Shown: positions 33,339 through 44,688, numbered from the stretch's first letter. The stretch is 64,000 nucleotides of DNA from Spirosoma sp. KCTC 42546 (GCF_006965485.1 NZ_CP041360.1:2170001-2234000), one strand, 5' to 3'. Numbers and translations: made by a program. Notes: generated by a model not told the origin, from the letters alone.

Positions 33339-34753
33339 AAAGTTACTAGTTGCTTGACTAATTAGTTAGGTAGTGTTGATGGAACTGGAAAGCCGCTTGT
33401 ACAGCCGTGACTAACCTCAAACGATTGACCAGTGCATCGTTTGAGTATAAAAATGACTATAGCCTATCTGTAAGGAAAATCGCCTGACAGAGATTGCCCT
33501 AGGCAGGAACCACCAACGCGTCGGTTGACGGATGATTTTTCCTGGTAACAGGTTATAAAAGAAGTGAAGTAATCCCTACGACGAGGTGGGGTGATCGTTC
33601 AGGCGTTTAAGCCGAAGGAGAGAATAGAGAGTCAGACTAGTAGAAGCCTGAGAAAACGAGCCGCTATGCGCGTGCTGGGGAGAGGAATGCGCCTGGGCGC
33701 GTGGCAGGTTGCCAATTGAGTTTAGTGCGAGGGTAGGCTGTCCGGAGAAAGCCAATGGCTGAGAGCTTTTCTGTCGATCCTGGATCGAGGGAGAGGTCTG
33801 TCCCAAAGCCAGGGCGGACCTTCTGAAAGCACCACTAAAACGATTCATTCGAGTTGAGTTTATTAATGATAATTATACCTAGTAGTTGTGTGGAAAGAGG
33901 TTAACGTCAGAAAAGGTCAAAATCCTTTTCTGGTTGATAAACTGTTAAACGCAACATTCCCTAAAATGTTTATTATGTACTATGTACAGAAAGAAAATGG
34001 CACACCTATACGAAATTTATAGTATCACTGACAGCTGTTCGTACGCGCTTCAACGTGTTCAGTACTACATGCAATTCGGTCTGTTTCAGGGTATTTATCC
34101 TTAATTAGGCTTGGCAGATGGTTGTATCTTTCCCTGATAAACTCAATCCAACGTTTTTTTGGATTAGTTCTAGTAGGAGCGGACTATCCTTACAACACGA
34201 TGATCCATAGCGTGATCGAACAAATTCCTTAATTCTCGTTTCTTTAAAAAGTAAAAAGTGTTAAAAAACAGTCAGTATTTGTTAAAAAATATAAATACGC
34301 TATAATTATATTGTTGTAGAATTGTATTCTGTTTAAGTGGACTAGCCCGTATTCGCTCTAGCCTAGTTCCTGCTTATAGCAAAGGTTTTGCTACAGCTCT
34401 CATTTGTCAGACTCTTATCATTAAACGGCAATTAACAAGTATAGTGGCAGAGCCCTAGTAAGACCTTAGTTTACAATCAAAATAGTGTCTATCGGACACT
34501 TTTTGCTAAAATTAAGGTTTAGAGATGAGTACAGAACGGGTTGGGTCGGCGAGACGAGTGAGACGTTGACATGTATAGATTAACGAGTTTTTCAAAGGTC
34601 AACCTCCGTAACGTTATAAGCTGCTCTAGCTTTTAAAGTTGATTCCGGGAAGTAAGATCTTGTAAACGTGGTCGTGGTCTCATCAATGTAGTGTTAAGCA
34701 ACGTTTATGAACACTAAATAGAACGGTATAATTTTTCACTAAAATATAGTTAA
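33339..34753. other. Long AT-rich interval upstream of the utilization locus
   Basis: Apart from one low-confidence frame (33576-33848), no gene is seen. From about 33850 the sequence becomes markedly AT-rich compared with its surroundings, with many short T and A runs and no long inverted repeat or tRNA. It probably includes the promoter and regulatory region of the sigma-factor gene at 34754, but I cannot pick out a convincing TTG/TAnnTTTG pair. The length leaves room for a small RNA that cannot be recognised by eye. Confidence 0.5.
33576..33848 (-). CDS. Possible small hypothetical protein
   Basis: This 90-residue frame starts with ATG at 33848. It is rich in Ser, Gln, Ala and Leu, positively charged, and without a signal, membrane helix or known domain. 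It could be a chance open frame in a gene-poor stretch. Confidence 0.25.
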   Translation of the reverse strand: MNRFSGAFRRSALALGQTSPSIQDRQKSSQPLAFSGQPTLALNSIGNLPRAQAHSSPQHAHSGSFSQASTSLTLYSLLRLKRLNDHPTSS

Positions 34754-35344
34754 GTGAACGCCAAGCCCTCACAAATTCCAGACCAAGCGTTGTGGCAATC
34801 CTATCGGCAGGGAGATAAACAGGCATTAGGTCAATTGGCCGAACGCTATTATCGCGTGTTGAAGCACTATGGGCTAAAATTTATGATCGATGGGGTAGTC
34901 GTTGAGGATTGTATCCAGGAACTGTTTTTACAGCTTTGGCAGAATCGCTTGCAGATTAATGAGACCGACTCAATCAAACACTACCTGTTAAAGGCGTTAA
35001 GACATCATATACTACACTATATACGAACACAACAACGAATCACTTTTCAGGAACTAGACTGGGACACCTCAGTAGCTGAGGATATAGATTCAGAAACATT
35101 GATGATTCGGCAGGAGTCGTTAGCTATCTTAACAACGACAATACAGACCCAATTAGCTGTTTTACCAGCTCGCGAACGGGAAGCATTATACCTGCGCTAC
35201 TACGAAAACTTGTCTGTACCCGAAATTGCCGAGGTCATGAATGTGAACCGGCAATCGGTTTCCAACTTTTTACAGAAGGCACTGCGAAAGTTGCGTGAAC
35301 GATGGCTTGTACCGTTGGTTTGGGCAATGTGTATGTGTTTCTAA
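34754..35344 (+). CDS. ECF-type (FecI-like) sigma factor of the utilization locus
   Basis: The 196 residues start with GTG at 34754. Region 2 (about 10-95) has CIQELFLQLWQNR, and region 4 (about 130-185) has LPAREREALYLRYYENLSVPEIAEVM with the helix-turn-helix NVNRQSVSNFLQKALRKL. Length and layout are those of Bacteroidota FecI-like sigma factors. It is followed after 137 bases by a FecR-like anti-sigma gene and then by a SusC receptor with an STN domain, so it is expected to switch on the locus when substrate is sensed. Confidence 0.94.
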   Translation: MNAKPSQIPDQALWQSYRQGDKQALGQLAERYYRVLKHYGLKFMIDGVVVEDCIQELFLQLWQNRLQINETDSIKHYLLKALRHHILHYIRTQQRITFQELDWDTSVAEDIDSETLMIRQESLAILTTTIQTQLAVLPAREREALYLRYYENLSVPEIAEVMNVNRQSVSNFLQKALRKLRERWLVPLVWAMCMCF

Positions 35345-35481
35345 TAGCCATACGCTTCGTTGCCAATAGCTTATCCCCTGATTTTAGGCAATTTGTATTT
35401 TTTTTCTAAAAAATTACTCTTTTAGGAGGGTATCTGTAGGGCAATACTTCATACTATCAATAAACTAGTAGAAAAGTACCA

Positions 35482-36546
35482 ATGCGCCTTCCTGAAAATC
35501 TTATAACCGTTGAGGATTTTTTAGAAAACGACGCCTTTCGGACCTGGGTCATGGAACGGCGTCCGGAAGATCAGCTATACTGGCAGGAATGGTTGGCTCA
35601 GAACCCCCATAAAAGAGATATTTATGAACAGGCGGTCGCTACATTCTTAGTTATCCAGGGAAAAAATGTTGACCTGTCAAACCAGCAGATAGTAAATAAG
35701 GCCGAAAAAATAATTGAGACTATTTCGGATACACCACCAGTCATGAAGACGCTATTGTACTGGGGGCGTTGGGTTGCTGCGGCAGCAGTAGTTGGTCTGA
35801 TTCTTTATTGGCAGTTTGATAAACCCATTGCCAGTCAATTTGCACTATCCGATAAAAAAACAGAGCAATCAATAAGGGATGAAAGCTGGAAACTAGTGAA
35901 GAACGTAACGGGGCAACCTGTCGTCGTGCTATTGCCAGATAACTCCTCAGTTCTCCTGACAACGGGTAGCCAACTGCGTTTTCGCAAACAGGCAAATCAG
36001 CGGGTTCGGGAGGTTTTCCTTCAGGGAGAGGGTTTTTTTGAAGTGACCAAAAATCCGGCGAAACCATTTATCGTCTACACCACCAACCTGACCACTAAAG
36101 TACTCGGAACCAGTTTTCAGGTACGTTCTTTTGACAATGAAGCCACTGCCTTTGTTAAAGTAAAGACGGGTAAGGTAACCGTTACGCCCGCTAGCTCTCC
36201 CGATAAATCGGTATTACTTACGGTAAACCAGGAGCTTAAGCTAGAAGCTGGTTCTGAACCTATAGTTAAGCATAAAAACTTTTTGCTGGATGGGAATGCA
36301 TCGGCGATTATCACGGAGTCATTTGCGTTCAACTACACGCCCATTCCTGAAGTACTTGACGAGCTTGCCCAAAGCTACCATATGCCAATTCAATATGACC
36401 GGGAATTGCTTGCCAATTGCACATTCACCGGGCAACTCAATGACCAACCATATCTGGAAAAGATCAGACTAATTTGCCTTACCATTGAGTCTACTTTTGA
36501 GGTCGTTGATAATCAAATAGTTATCCATAGTCGTGGATGTAAATAA
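35482..36546 (+). CDS. FecR-family anti-sigma factor
   Basis: This 354-residue protein has an N-terminal cytoplasmic sigma-binding region (about 1-85), one membrane helix (about 89-106, VAAAAVVGLILYW), a periplasmic FecR beta domain (about 135-240, VVLLPDNSSVLLTTGSQLRF, then GEGFFEVTKNPAKPFIVYT), and the C-terminal DUF4974 domain (about 280-350) that contacts the STN domain of the receptor. It holds the preceding sigma factor inactive until the receptor signals across the periplasm. Confidence 0.95.
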   Translation: MRLPENLITVEDFLENDAFRTWVMERRPEDQLYWQEWLAQNPHKRDIYEQAVATFLVIQGKNVDLSNQQIVNKAEKIIETISDTPPVMKTLLYWGRWVAAAAVVGLILYWQFDKPIASQFALSDKKTEQSIRDESWKLVKNVTGQPVVVLLPDNSSVLLTTGSQLRFRKQANQRVREVFLQGEGFFEVTKNPAKPFIVYTTNLTTKVLGTSFQVRSFDNEATAFVKVKTGKVTVTPASSPDKSVLLTVNQELKLEAGSEPIVKHKNFLLDGNASAIITESFAFNYTPIPEVLDELAQSYHMPIQYDRELLANCTFTGQLNDQPYLEKIRLICLTIESTFEVVDNQIVIHSRGCK

Positions 36547-36751
36547 ATGTTCAGTTAACCTTTATCAAACCGAATGCCTATGCCATAAATACGCTCCTGT
36601 ATTTACAAAAAACAGGCGATAGTGCTACCAACACCACCGCCTGCGAAGTACCCAGCTCATGTGCCTCAACAACACAGTACCCCTTTTAGGAGGGGAGAGG
36701 GATTTTTTTGCCATTTCCTTTTACAGGAAGAAAAACAAAACACACAAACAT

Positions 36752-39700
36752 ATGCATTACCCTTTACTTAACCGCAATGTGTGGGTCAGGATTATGAAAA
36801 TTTCAAGCCTGCAAATCTTACTTGCACTTACCCTGGCTAATATAAGCTTAGCCTTCGATGGCAGAGCCCAGGAACTCTTGAATCGACGAGTCAGTATCTC
36901 CGCCCAAAATGAGGATGTCGAGGTAACGTTCAAGCGAATTGAAAAACTGGCTAATGTGCAATTCTTATTTAGCCGGGAAGTCATTCAGTCGAAACGAAAA
37001 ATCAACTACCAGGCTAAAAATGAGGAGCTTTCTCAGGTGTTGAGTCATATTCTGACTCCGCTCAATTTGAGTTATGAAGTAGTTGGTCAGCAAATTATCA
37101 TAAAAAGAGACCTCGCTCCCTCGGCCTTCCCGCAGGACAAAACCTCCGCAGAGATCAAGGTTGACCAGGCGCTGGATAAACAACTAACTGGCCGGGTCAC
37201 GGCTGAAAACGGCGAGGGGTTACCGGGCGTTAATATTCAGATAAAGGGCACGACGCGTGGTACAACTACGGATGGGAACGGTAATTTTAGACTGGCCATT
37301 CCCGACGAAGCTGGCACCGTACTCGTTTTTTCTTTCATTGGCTATACCACGCAGGAGGTAGCCGTTGGGGCTCGCTCGGTCGTTAATACTACGTTAGTTG
37401 CCGATGACAAAACCCTTAGTGAAGTTGTGGTTGTGGGCTATGGTACCCAGCGCAAACGGGATGTTACGGGGTCGGTTGTTTCTGTGAATGAGACTACCTT
37501 GAAGGAAGTCCCCGCCCCAAACATCGTTAACCAGTTAAAAGGCCGTGCGGCTGGTGTTTCGATTATCAGTAACGGATCTACACCCGGTTCGCAGGGGCAG
37601 ATCAGAATCCGGGGAAACAGAACCTTAACCACCAGTTCGAGCGGAAGTGATGGGCTGGATGGTCCGTTAGTGGTTGTCGATGGCATACCCTATGGCGGGC
37701 TCAATGATATAAACCCGGATGATATCGCTAACCTCGAAATCCTGAAAGATGCCTCCGCTACAGCCATTTACGGGTCGAGAGGCTCAGGGGGCGTTATCCT
37801 GATTACTACAAAGCGGGGTAAAATTGGGAAGCCGGTATTCAGCTATGACGGTTATCATGGCGTGACCAACATTATGGGCAAATTCAATGTGATGAATGGC
37901 CCGGAATATGCTCAGTTTAAAGACGATGCGACCAAATATAACCGCACCAGTCCTGGCACGACCGCCTATCCGCTTACGCAGAAAGAAAAGGATGCTTTAG
38001 CCGCTGGTATTTCAACCGACTGGCAGGATTTACTCTATAAAACCGGCTTCAATACCAACCATCAGTTAAGTATGGTGGGCGGAGTGGAAAATACGCAGTA
38101 TTCGATGGGCCTGGGGTATTTCAATGAGACCGGTATTATTCCCAGTCAGAAGTTTGAACGCTACACCATCCGAGCCACGATCGACCAACGTATTGGCAAA
38201 CGGATTAAGGTGGGATTGAACACGCTGAATACCCTTACGTATACCAATACGCCGGGTGGCGGGGGTATTCCGGGCGGTTTGGTGCGTACTACACCCCTGG
38301 CAGCGCCGTATAATGCCGACGGTACAGTAAACCTGTTCCCGGCAGAAGGCTCCATTGATGCCGCCGGGGTAAGCCCCTTAACGATCATCACCAAAACCGA
38401 TTCGTATCTGGGCCGTACCCGTTCGTTACGGACATTCAATAGTATATATGCTGAGGTGAATATTTTGCCTGGCCTGCGGTATCGGATGAATGCGGGGTTG
38501 AATTTTAGCCAGTCGAACTACAATGGCTATAACGGCCCACTAACCTATTTTAACTCGGCTACAGTTCAGTCATCTTCCAATGCTGAAATTAGCAATACGG
38601 AATACTGGGACATCAACCTTCAGCACCTGTTGTATTATGACAAGACGTTTGGGAAACATAGACTGGGCTTTACCGGGCTGTATGAAATCACGAAAAACCA
38701 TTCATTGGGCAGCCGATTTACAATAACGGGGGTTCCGGCCGATTACATTAAGACGTCTAATTTCTCACTGGCATCCGGGACACCCGTTGCCAATTCGGAC
38801 TTTGGTAACTCCTTTTCAGAACTCGGTCTGCTTTCCTATATGGGTCGGGTGAATTATAGCTACAATGATCGCTACCTGTTAACCCTAACGTTGCGTCGCG
38901 ATGGCTCGTCTACCTTATCGCCCGGTAATCAGTACTTTAACTATCCGGCGATTGGCGCTGGCTGGAACATTATCGAGGAGGGTTTTATGAAAGCAGCCCC
39001 TGTCGTATCGAACCTGAAACTGCGGGGTAGCTGGGGATTGTCTGGAAATAGAAACGTAGGTGCTTATTCCACACTGGGAGCCTTATCGGCAGGCTATTAC
39101 AATTTTGGAACGAGCACCGCCGGTCAGCAGCTCGCCTACACGGTTACCAGTCTGCCAGCTACGGGTCTGGGGTGGCAGTCGACCTCCCAGATCGATCTTG
39201 GGATTGACTTTGGCTTCCTGAACAACCGAATTACGGGTTCGGTCGATTGGTATCACCAGCAAACCAAAGATATTCTGTTGTCGGTGCCGCTGCCGCCCAG
39301 TAATGGAGCTGGTTCGACCCTGAAAAACCTGGGACGAACGGAAGGCAAAGGACTAGAGACCGCCCTAACAGTCGATATTTTCAGAAATCCGAAAGGCTTC
39401 AACTGGAGCGCCGATCTAACGTATTTCTTTAACCGGGAGAAAATCACCCAGCTCACAACCCCAACTGAACTGTCCAATTTAGGGGCAGGCTGGTTTGTGG
39501 GACAACCCCTTTCGGTGATTTTCGACTACAAAAAAATTGGTATCTGGCAAACCTCAGATAAAGAGAACGGGACGTTGGCCAAACAAACCTCACCGGTTCA
39601 GTTCCCAGGCCAAATTCGGGTGGAAGACGTGAATGGCGACGGGAAGATTGATCCGTCTGACCGGCAGATTCTGGGCAATTTTCAACCCAACTGGGAGGGA

Positions 39701-40258
39701 GGCATTACGAACCGGTTCAGCTTCAAAAACTTTGATCTGTCTATCGTAACCTTTGCCCGCATGGGAATGAAAGTAATCGTGCCCTACCTAACCGGTAACT
39801 CTACGGGTTCGGGCGGGTTTGCATTCTACAATCAGGGCCGGGTAAACCAGGTCAAAACCGATTACTGGACAGAAACAAACCCGACCAATGCCTTCCCAGC
39901 GCCCGATGCCGGTAGTGCTGTCGCCTATTTCGGCTCTACCTTAGGCTATTACGACGGTTCGTTCATTAAAGTTAGAAGTATCAATCTGGGCTATACCTTT
40001 TCCAGCGCAGCAATCCGGAAAATCGGGATGAGTTCGGCCCGGATTTACTTCAATGCAACCAATCCGCTAATTCTTTACTCGCCATTGGTTAGCCAGAAAC
40101 TGGCTGTCGATCCGGAAGGAAACAGCTATGCCAGTGGCCAGTCGACCCTGAATCCGCAGGGTGCCAGCGAACGCGGTACGCCAGAGCGTCAGATTTCTGT
40201 GAACCTGAACAACCCACCCGTACGACAATTCACGCTGGGGGTAAATCTTAAATTTTAA
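36752..40258 (+). CDS. SusC-like TonB-dependent receptor with STN signalling domain
   Basis: The ATG at 36752 is preferred (1168 residues); an upstream frame to 36659 would add a non-signal leader. A signal peptide (LALTLANISLAF) is followed by an STN domain (about 35-85, NEDVEVTFKRIEKLANVQFLF), a carboxypeptidase-regulatory-like domain (about 145-225, LTGRVTAENGEGLPGVNI), a plug with ILKDASATAIYGSRGSGG, and a long barrel ending FTLGVNLKF. The STN domain links substrate arrival to the FecR anti-sigma encoded upstream. It imports oligosaccharides with the SusD encoded 13 bases downstream. It is the only SusC of this locus. Confidence 0.96.
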   Translation: MHYPLLNRNVWVRIMKISSLQILLALTLANISLAFDGRAQELLNRRVSISAQNEDVEVTFKRIEKLANVQFLFSREVIQSKRKINYQAKNEELSQVLSHILTPLNLSYEVVGQQIIIKRDLAPSAFPQDKTSAEIKVDQALDKQLTGRVTAENGEGLPGVNIQIKGTTRGTTTDGNGNFRLAIPDEAGTVLVFSFIGYTTQEVAVGARSVVNTTLVADDKTLSEVVVVGYGTQRKRDVTGSVVSVNETTLKEVPAPNIVNQLKGRAAGVSIISNGSTPGSQGQIRIRGNRTLTTSSSGSDGLDGPLVVVDGIPYGGLNDINPDDIANLEILKDASATAIYGSRGSGGVILITTKRGKIGKPVFSYDGYHGVTNIMGKFNVMNGPEYAQFKDDATKYNRTSPGTTAYPLTQKEKDALAAGISTDWQDLLYKTGFNTNHQLSMVGGVENTQYSMGLGYFNETGIIPSQKFERYTIRATIDQRIGKRIKVGLNTLNTLTYTNTPGGGGIPGGLVRTTPLAAPYNADGTVNLFPAEGSIDAAGVSPLTIITKTDSYLGRTRSLRTFNSIYAEVNILPGLRYRMNAGLNFSQSNYNGYNGPLTYFNSATVQSSSNAEISNTEYWDINLQHLLYYDKTFGKHRLGFTGLYEITKNHSLGSRFTITGVPADYIKTSNFSLASGTPVANSDFGNSFSELGLLSYMGRVNYSYNDRYLLTLTLRRDGSSTLSPGNQYFNYPAIGAGWNIIEEGFMKAAPVVSNLKLRGSWGLSGNRNVGAYSTLGALSAGYYNFGTSTAGQQLAYTVTSLPATGLGWQSTSQIDLGIDFGFLNNRITGSVDWYHQQTKDILLSVPLPPSNGAGSTLKNLGRTEGKGLETALTVDIFRNPKGFNWSADLTYFFNREKITQLTTPTELSNLGAGWFVGQPLSVIFDYKKIGIWQTSDKENGTLAKQTSPVQFPGQIRVEDVNGDGKIDPSDRQILGNFQPNWEGGITNRFSFKNFDLSIVTFARMGMKVIVPYLTGNSTGSGGFAFYNQGRVNQVKTDYWTETNPTNAFPAPDAGSAVAYFGSTLGYYDGSFIKVRSINLGYTFSSAAIRKIGMSSARIYFNATNPLILYSPLVSQKLAVDPEGNSYASGQSTLNPQGASERGTPERQISVNLNNPPVRQFTLGVNLKF

Positions 40259-40271
40259 TCATTGACAGACA

Positions 40272-42086
40272 ATGAAGACAATAAAAGTTTGGTCCATACT
40301 TGGCCTGGTAGCCTTATTCAACCTGGGCTGCGAAAAAATATTACAGGAGAATCCGCAATCCCAAATTGTCCCTTCCTATTTCAATAGTCCGTCTGGCGTT
40401 TTAGGTGGTATTGCTGGTGTTTACAACGACATCCGGGGCCAGTGGGGTACGGAAGGATTCACGGTAGAAATGCAGGCTGGCACCGATGAGTTTCTACAGG
40501 GGGCCAGTAGTGGAGGAGTTCCACCCTATACCTATAATGGGCTGAACGGGAGTAACTTCGGTTCGGCCTGGGGTGTCGCTTTTCAGGACATCAACACGTT
40601 GAACGGCGTACTTAAATATGGCCAAACGATCGATCTGCCGGAGGCCACCCGCAAGCAGTACCTGGCGCAGGCCAAGTTTTTACGGGCGTTCTGGTACTTT
40701 TATCTGGTGCAGACCTGGGGCGATGTGCCGCTCAGTACGGAATTTATAACCACCCCGTCTCAGGCAGCTTCCCGTCAACCAGTGGCTCAGGTGTATGAGT
40801 TAATTATCAAGGACCTGACCGAATCAGCCGCTGATTTACCCAACCAGCCCACAGCCCCATTTTTGGGTAAAGCCGCTACCAAACCCGTAGCGCAACTGCT
40901 GCTGGCCAAGGCCTATCTGACCCGTGGATGGCTCAACAATACGGCTGCTGATTTTACGCAGGCGGCTTCGATCTGTGCTGACATTATTGCCAATAAATCA
41001 ACCTACGGCCTCGATCTATGGCAGGATTACGGGGATGCGTTTGTGCCCGCTAACGACTATGGGAAAGAGACCATGTTTGTCAGCGATCACATGCTCGACC
41101 CGAAATATGGCTATTATAAGGTAGGCGCTGCCGAAGGTGGTGGAGCTGCCAATAATCTCACCCCCTGGTTTACGAACTGGAATTACCCCAACAATAGCGG
41201 TATCAATTCCTTCAAAAGTGCTGCGGGAGCCTATGTAAATAGTGGCACCTCGTTAATGATCCGGGATTCGCAGTATGGACGGCCTTATACCCGTATGCGC
41301 CCGAATAGCTACAAATGGCCTTCCGGTACTAATACCGGGAAGAATTACTTCCTGGATCAGGCATTTACCAGGCGGGATGTGGATTCGCGATTTATAAATT
41401 CATTCTACACGGTTTATATTTCCAATACGTCTGTTACCAATACGCCTACGGCTGCCAATAATAAACGGGGCATCGGTTATACGACTGTGGTAGGGGCGGA
41501 TACGGCCGTTTGGTTGCCCGACTTTGAAGTAGAAGGCGCGCCACAGTTCATTGGTACAAGACCCTTTAAAGGGCTTGTTGTACCGCCCAGCTTATGGGAC
41601 AATGGCATTTTTCCAGCTCTGAAGAAATTCATGGACCCCAGCCGGGGTGCCAATTTCAATGACCCATCGACCCGCCCTGGTGTGCTGTACCGTTTTTCGG
41701 ATGTGTACCTGACAGGGGCCGAAGCCTACCTGAAAGCAGGTGATGCCACAAAAGCAGCTACGCTACTCAATGTGGTTCGCCAGCGGTCTGCTTACCGCAA
41801 AACGAACACGGCGGCTCAAAATGCAGCGGCTGCAACGGCCATGACGATTACTGCCGACGACGTAACGGTAGACTTCATTCTGGATGAGCGAACCCGCGAA
41901 TTGTTTGGCGAATGGCAACGCTGGCACGATCTGGTTCGTACCCGTTCGCTGGTGCGTCGTGTAAAAGCCTGGAATCCGGAAGCGGCTCCTTATATTCAGG
42001 ATTTTCATATGCTGAGGCCCATTCCGCAAACGCAGATAGACCGGGTTGTTGATGGACCTAAGTTCCCGCAGAATCCGGGCTATTAA
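40272..42086 (+). CDS. SusD/RagB-family glycan-binding lipoprotein
   Basis: This 604-residue lipoprotein has its lipobox at Cys20 (LFNLGC). It shows the SusD helical scaffold: QAKFLRAFWYFYLVQTWGDVPL (tetratricopeptide part), LTGAEAYLKAGDATKAATLLN, and the C-terminal FILDERTRELFGEWQRWHDLVRT motif typical of RagB/SusD. It binds glycan at the cell surface and caps SusC. Only 13 bases separate it from susC, so they are co-transcribed. Confidence 0.96.
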   Translation: MKTIKVWSILGLVALFNLGCEKILQENPQSQIVPSYFNSPSGVLGGIAGVYNDIRGQWGTEGFTVEMQAGTDEFLQGASSGGVPPYTYNGLNGSNFGSAWGVAFQDINTLNGVLKYGQTIDLPEATRKQYLAQAKFLRAFWYFYLVQTWGDVPLSTEFITTPSQAASRQPVAQVYELIIKDLTESAADLPNQPTAPFLGKAATKPVAQLLLAKAYLTRGWLNNTAADFTQAASICADIIANKSTYGLDLWQDYGDAFVPANDYGKETMFVSDHMLDPKYGYYKVGAAEGGGAANNLTPWFTNWNYPNNSGINSFKSAAGAYVNSGTSLMIRDSQYGRPYTRMRPNSYKWPSGTNTGKNYFLDQAFTRRDVDSRFINSFYTVYISNTSVTNTPTAANNKRGIGYTTVVGADTAVWLPDFEVEGAPQFIGTRPFKGLVVPPSLWDNGIFPALKKFMDPSRGANFNDPSTRPGVLYRFSDVYLTGAEAYLKAGDATKAATLLNVVRQRSAYRKTNTAAQNAAAATAMTITADDVTVDFILDERTRELFGEWQRWHDLVRTRSLVRRVKAWNPEAAPYIQDFHMLRPIPQTQIDRVVDGPKFPQNPGY

Positions 42087-42198
42087 GTACGTAACTGATA
42101 ATCGAGACCGCTTGGGTGGCCTCGATTATCAGTTTATAGTAAGTCGCAGCTAATGCCTTCTTACTATACTGGTTAACGTAAACGATCGTCCTTAGTCA

Positions 42199-44658
42199 AT
42201 GAGATACCTTCTCTTCTTGTTATTACTAACCCTAACAACGGTTAGCTTTTCACAGAACAAATCTGGTTTGAAGCTTTGGTATTCAACGCCCGCCGGGCAA
42301 ACCTGGGAAAATGCCTTACCCATTGGCAACGGCAGGTTAGGGGCTATGGTCTATGGAAACGTCGGGAAGGAAACCATCCAGCTTAATGAGCATACCCTTT
42401 GGTCTGGGAGCCCGAACCGGAACGATAATCCGGCTGCGCTGGCGTCGTTGCCCGAAATCAGGCAGTTGATCTTTGCCAATAAGCAGAAGGAAGCTGAGAA
42501 TCTTGCCAATAAAACGATCATTACCAAAAAGTCGCACGGACAGATGTTCCAGCCCGTGGGTAGTTTCCACCTGACCTTCGAGGGGCACGAAAACTACACC
42601 AAGTATTACCGGGAACTGGACATTGAACGCGCCATTGCCAAAACGATCTACACCATTGAGGGAGTGACCTACACCCGGGAGATACTGGCCTCTTTCCCGG
42701 ATCAGGTAATAGTGATGCGATTAACCGCCAGTAAACCAGGCCGCCTTACGTTTTCCGCTTCTTTCTCCACACCACAAATTAAACCTGAAGTTAAAACCAC
42801 GTCCGCTAATGACTTGACCATTGCCGGTACCGCTTCTGATCACGAAGGGGTTAAAGGCATGGTTAGGTTCAAAGGCATTACCCGGATCAAAACGGAGGGC
42901 GGGAGTCTTACATCCACTGACACAACCCTTAGTGTAAAAGGAGCGAATGCCGCAACGATCTATATCTCCATTGCCACCAACTTTACCAGGTACAACGACA
43001 TCAGCGGAGACGAAAATGCACGGGCGACCGCGTACCTGACAAAAGCGTACCCCAAATCATACGCAGTCATTTTAACGCCACACGTTGCGGCTTACCAAAA
43101 ATACTTCAATCGGGTTAAGCTTGACCTGGGAAGCACAGAAGCCGCGAAACTTCCTACCGACGAACGACTGAAGAATTTCCGTACGGCCAATGACCCGCAG
43201 ATGGTCACGTTGTACTATCAATACGGTCGGTACCTGCTGATTTCGTCCTCACAACCGAACGGGCAACCCGCCAACTTACAGGGCATCTGGAACAACAGAA
43301 TGCGGCCCCCCTGGGACAGTAAGTACACCATCAACATCAACGCCCAGATGAACTACTGGCCTGCCGAAAAAACGAACCTGGCCGAACTTCATGAGCCGTT
43401 TCTGCGGATGGTGAAAGAGCTGTCGGAGACCGGGCAGGAAACGGCGCGGGTCATGTATAGCGCACGCGGCTGGATGGCCCACCATAACACCGACATCTGG
43501 CGGGGAACCGGCGCTATCGACGGGGCTTTCTGGGGCATGTGGATTGCCGGTGGCGGCTGGACCAGTCAACACCTTTGGGACCATTATCTGTACAGTGGCG
43601 ACAAGACCTATCTGGCAACCATTTACCCAATTCTGAAAGGGGCCGCTACATTCTACGTCGATTTTTTAGTGGAGCATCCCACCTATCACTGGATGGTGGT
43701 CAACCCCGGCAGCTCGCCCGAAAATGCACCAAAAGCCCACGGAGGCTCGTCACTGGATGCGGGTACAACCATGGACAATCAGATTGCGTTCGACGTGTTC
43801 AGCAGCACAATTCGGGCCGCGCAGATCTTGAAAAAAGATGATGCCTTTGTGGATACATTGACACAAATGCGCAGCAAATTGCCACCCATGCACGTGGGGC
43901 AATACGGCCAGTTGCAGGAGTGGCTGGATGATGTCGATGACCCGAACGACCATCACCGGCACGTATCGCATCTGTATGGCTTATTCCCGGCGGTACAGAT
44001 TTCACCGTACCGGACCCCCGAATTATTCAATGCCGCCCGAACAACCCTGACCCATCGGGGCGATGTATCGACCGGCTGGAGCATGGGCTGGAAAGTAAAC
44101 TGGTGGGCGCGATTACAGGATGGCAATCATGCCTACACGCTGATTCAGAATCAACTCACTCCGCTTGGCGTCACCAAAGAGGGTGGAGGTACGTACAACA
44201 ACCTGTTCGATGCCCACCCCCCGTTTCAGATCGATGGTAACTTCGGCTGTACGTCGGGCATTACCGAAATGCTGATGCAAAGTGCCGATGGAGCCGTTCA
44301 TCTTCTGCCTGCCCTGCCCGACGTTTGGCAAGCTGGTAGCATCAAAGGGCTGCGGGCTATTGGTGGCTTTGAAGTCGTGAATATGGAGTGGAAAGGCGGG
44401 AAACTGGCTAAACTTGACATTAAGTCGAACCTGGGCGGAAATCTGCGGATACGGACGCCTAATGCGCTAACAGCCAGCAAAGGGATAGTTCTGAAACCGG
44501 CAGCCGGGCAGAACCCGAATCCGTTTTACGTAACCGAGAATACACTGACGCCGATAATATCCACCAAAGCCAACCTGACGGCATCGGCACTGAAAGAGAC
44601 GATGCTCTATGATATCGAAACCCAGCCGGGCAAGGTGTATACGCTGGTGGGGCAATAG
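42199..44658 (+). CDS. Glycoside hydrolase family 95 (alpha-L-fucosidase / alpha-L-galactosidase)
   Basis: This 819-residue exported enzyme (signal about 1-18) has the GH95 N-terminal beta-sandwich: [18 protein letters not shown], then [13 protein letters not shown]. The catalytic (alpha/alpha)6 barrel has [43 protein letters not shown], and the C-terminal [20 protein letters not shown]95 enzymes remove alpha-L-fucose or, in some Bacteroides xylan loci, alpha-L-galactose from side chains. In a xylan-oriented locus the L-galactose activity deserves attention. Position between susD and a GH43 indicates a debranching role. Confidence 0.93.
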   Translation: MRYLLFLLLLTLTTVSFSQNKSGLKLWYSTPAGQTWENALPIGNGRLGAMVYGNVGKETIQLNEHTLWSGSPNRNDNPAALASLPEIRQLIFANKQKEAENLANKTIITKKSHGQMFQPVGSFHLTFEGHENYTKYYRELDIERAIAKTIYTIEGVTYTREILASFPDQVIVMRLTASKPGRLTFSASFSTPQIKPEVKTTSANDLTIAGTASDHEGVKGMVRFKGITRIKTEGGSLTSTDTTLSVKGANAATIYISIATNFTRYNDISGDENARATAYLTKAYPKSYAVILTPHVAAYQKYFNRVKLDLGSTEAAKLPTDERLKNFRTANDPQMVTLYYQYGRYLLISSSQPNGQPANLQGIWNNRMRPPWDSKYTININAQMNYWPAEKTNLAELHEPFLRMVKELSETGQETARVMYSARGWMAHHNTDIWRGTGAIDGAFWGMWIAGGGWTSQHLWDHYLYSGDKTYLATIYPILKGAATFYVDFLVEHPTYHWMVVNPGSSPENAPKAHGGSSLDAGTTMDNQIAFDVFSSTIRAAQILKKDDAFVDTLTQMRSKLPPMHVGQYGQLQEWLDDVDDPNDHHRHVSHLYGLFPAVQISPYRTPELFNAARTTLTHRGDVSTGWSMGWKVNWWARLQDGNHAYTLIQNQLTPLGVTKEGGGTYNNLFDAHPPFQIDGNFGCTSGITEMLMQSADGAVHLLPALPDVWQAGSIKGLRAIGGFEVVNMEWKGGKLAKLDIKSNLGGNLRIRTPNALTASKGIVLKPAAGQNPNPFYVTENTLTPIISTKANLTASALKETMLYDIETQPGKVYTLVGQ

Positions 44659-44688
44659 TTTTTTGTCATCCCGAGGTATGACAAAAAA
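44659..44688. repeat. Collapsed copy of the TTTTGTCAT palindrome
   Basis: TTTTTTGTCAT (44659-44669) pairs with ATGACAAAAAA (44678-44688) around eight bases, CCCGAGGT. The outer 11 bases of each arm match the full palindromes of this window; the inner part appears deleted. Confidence 0.75.
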
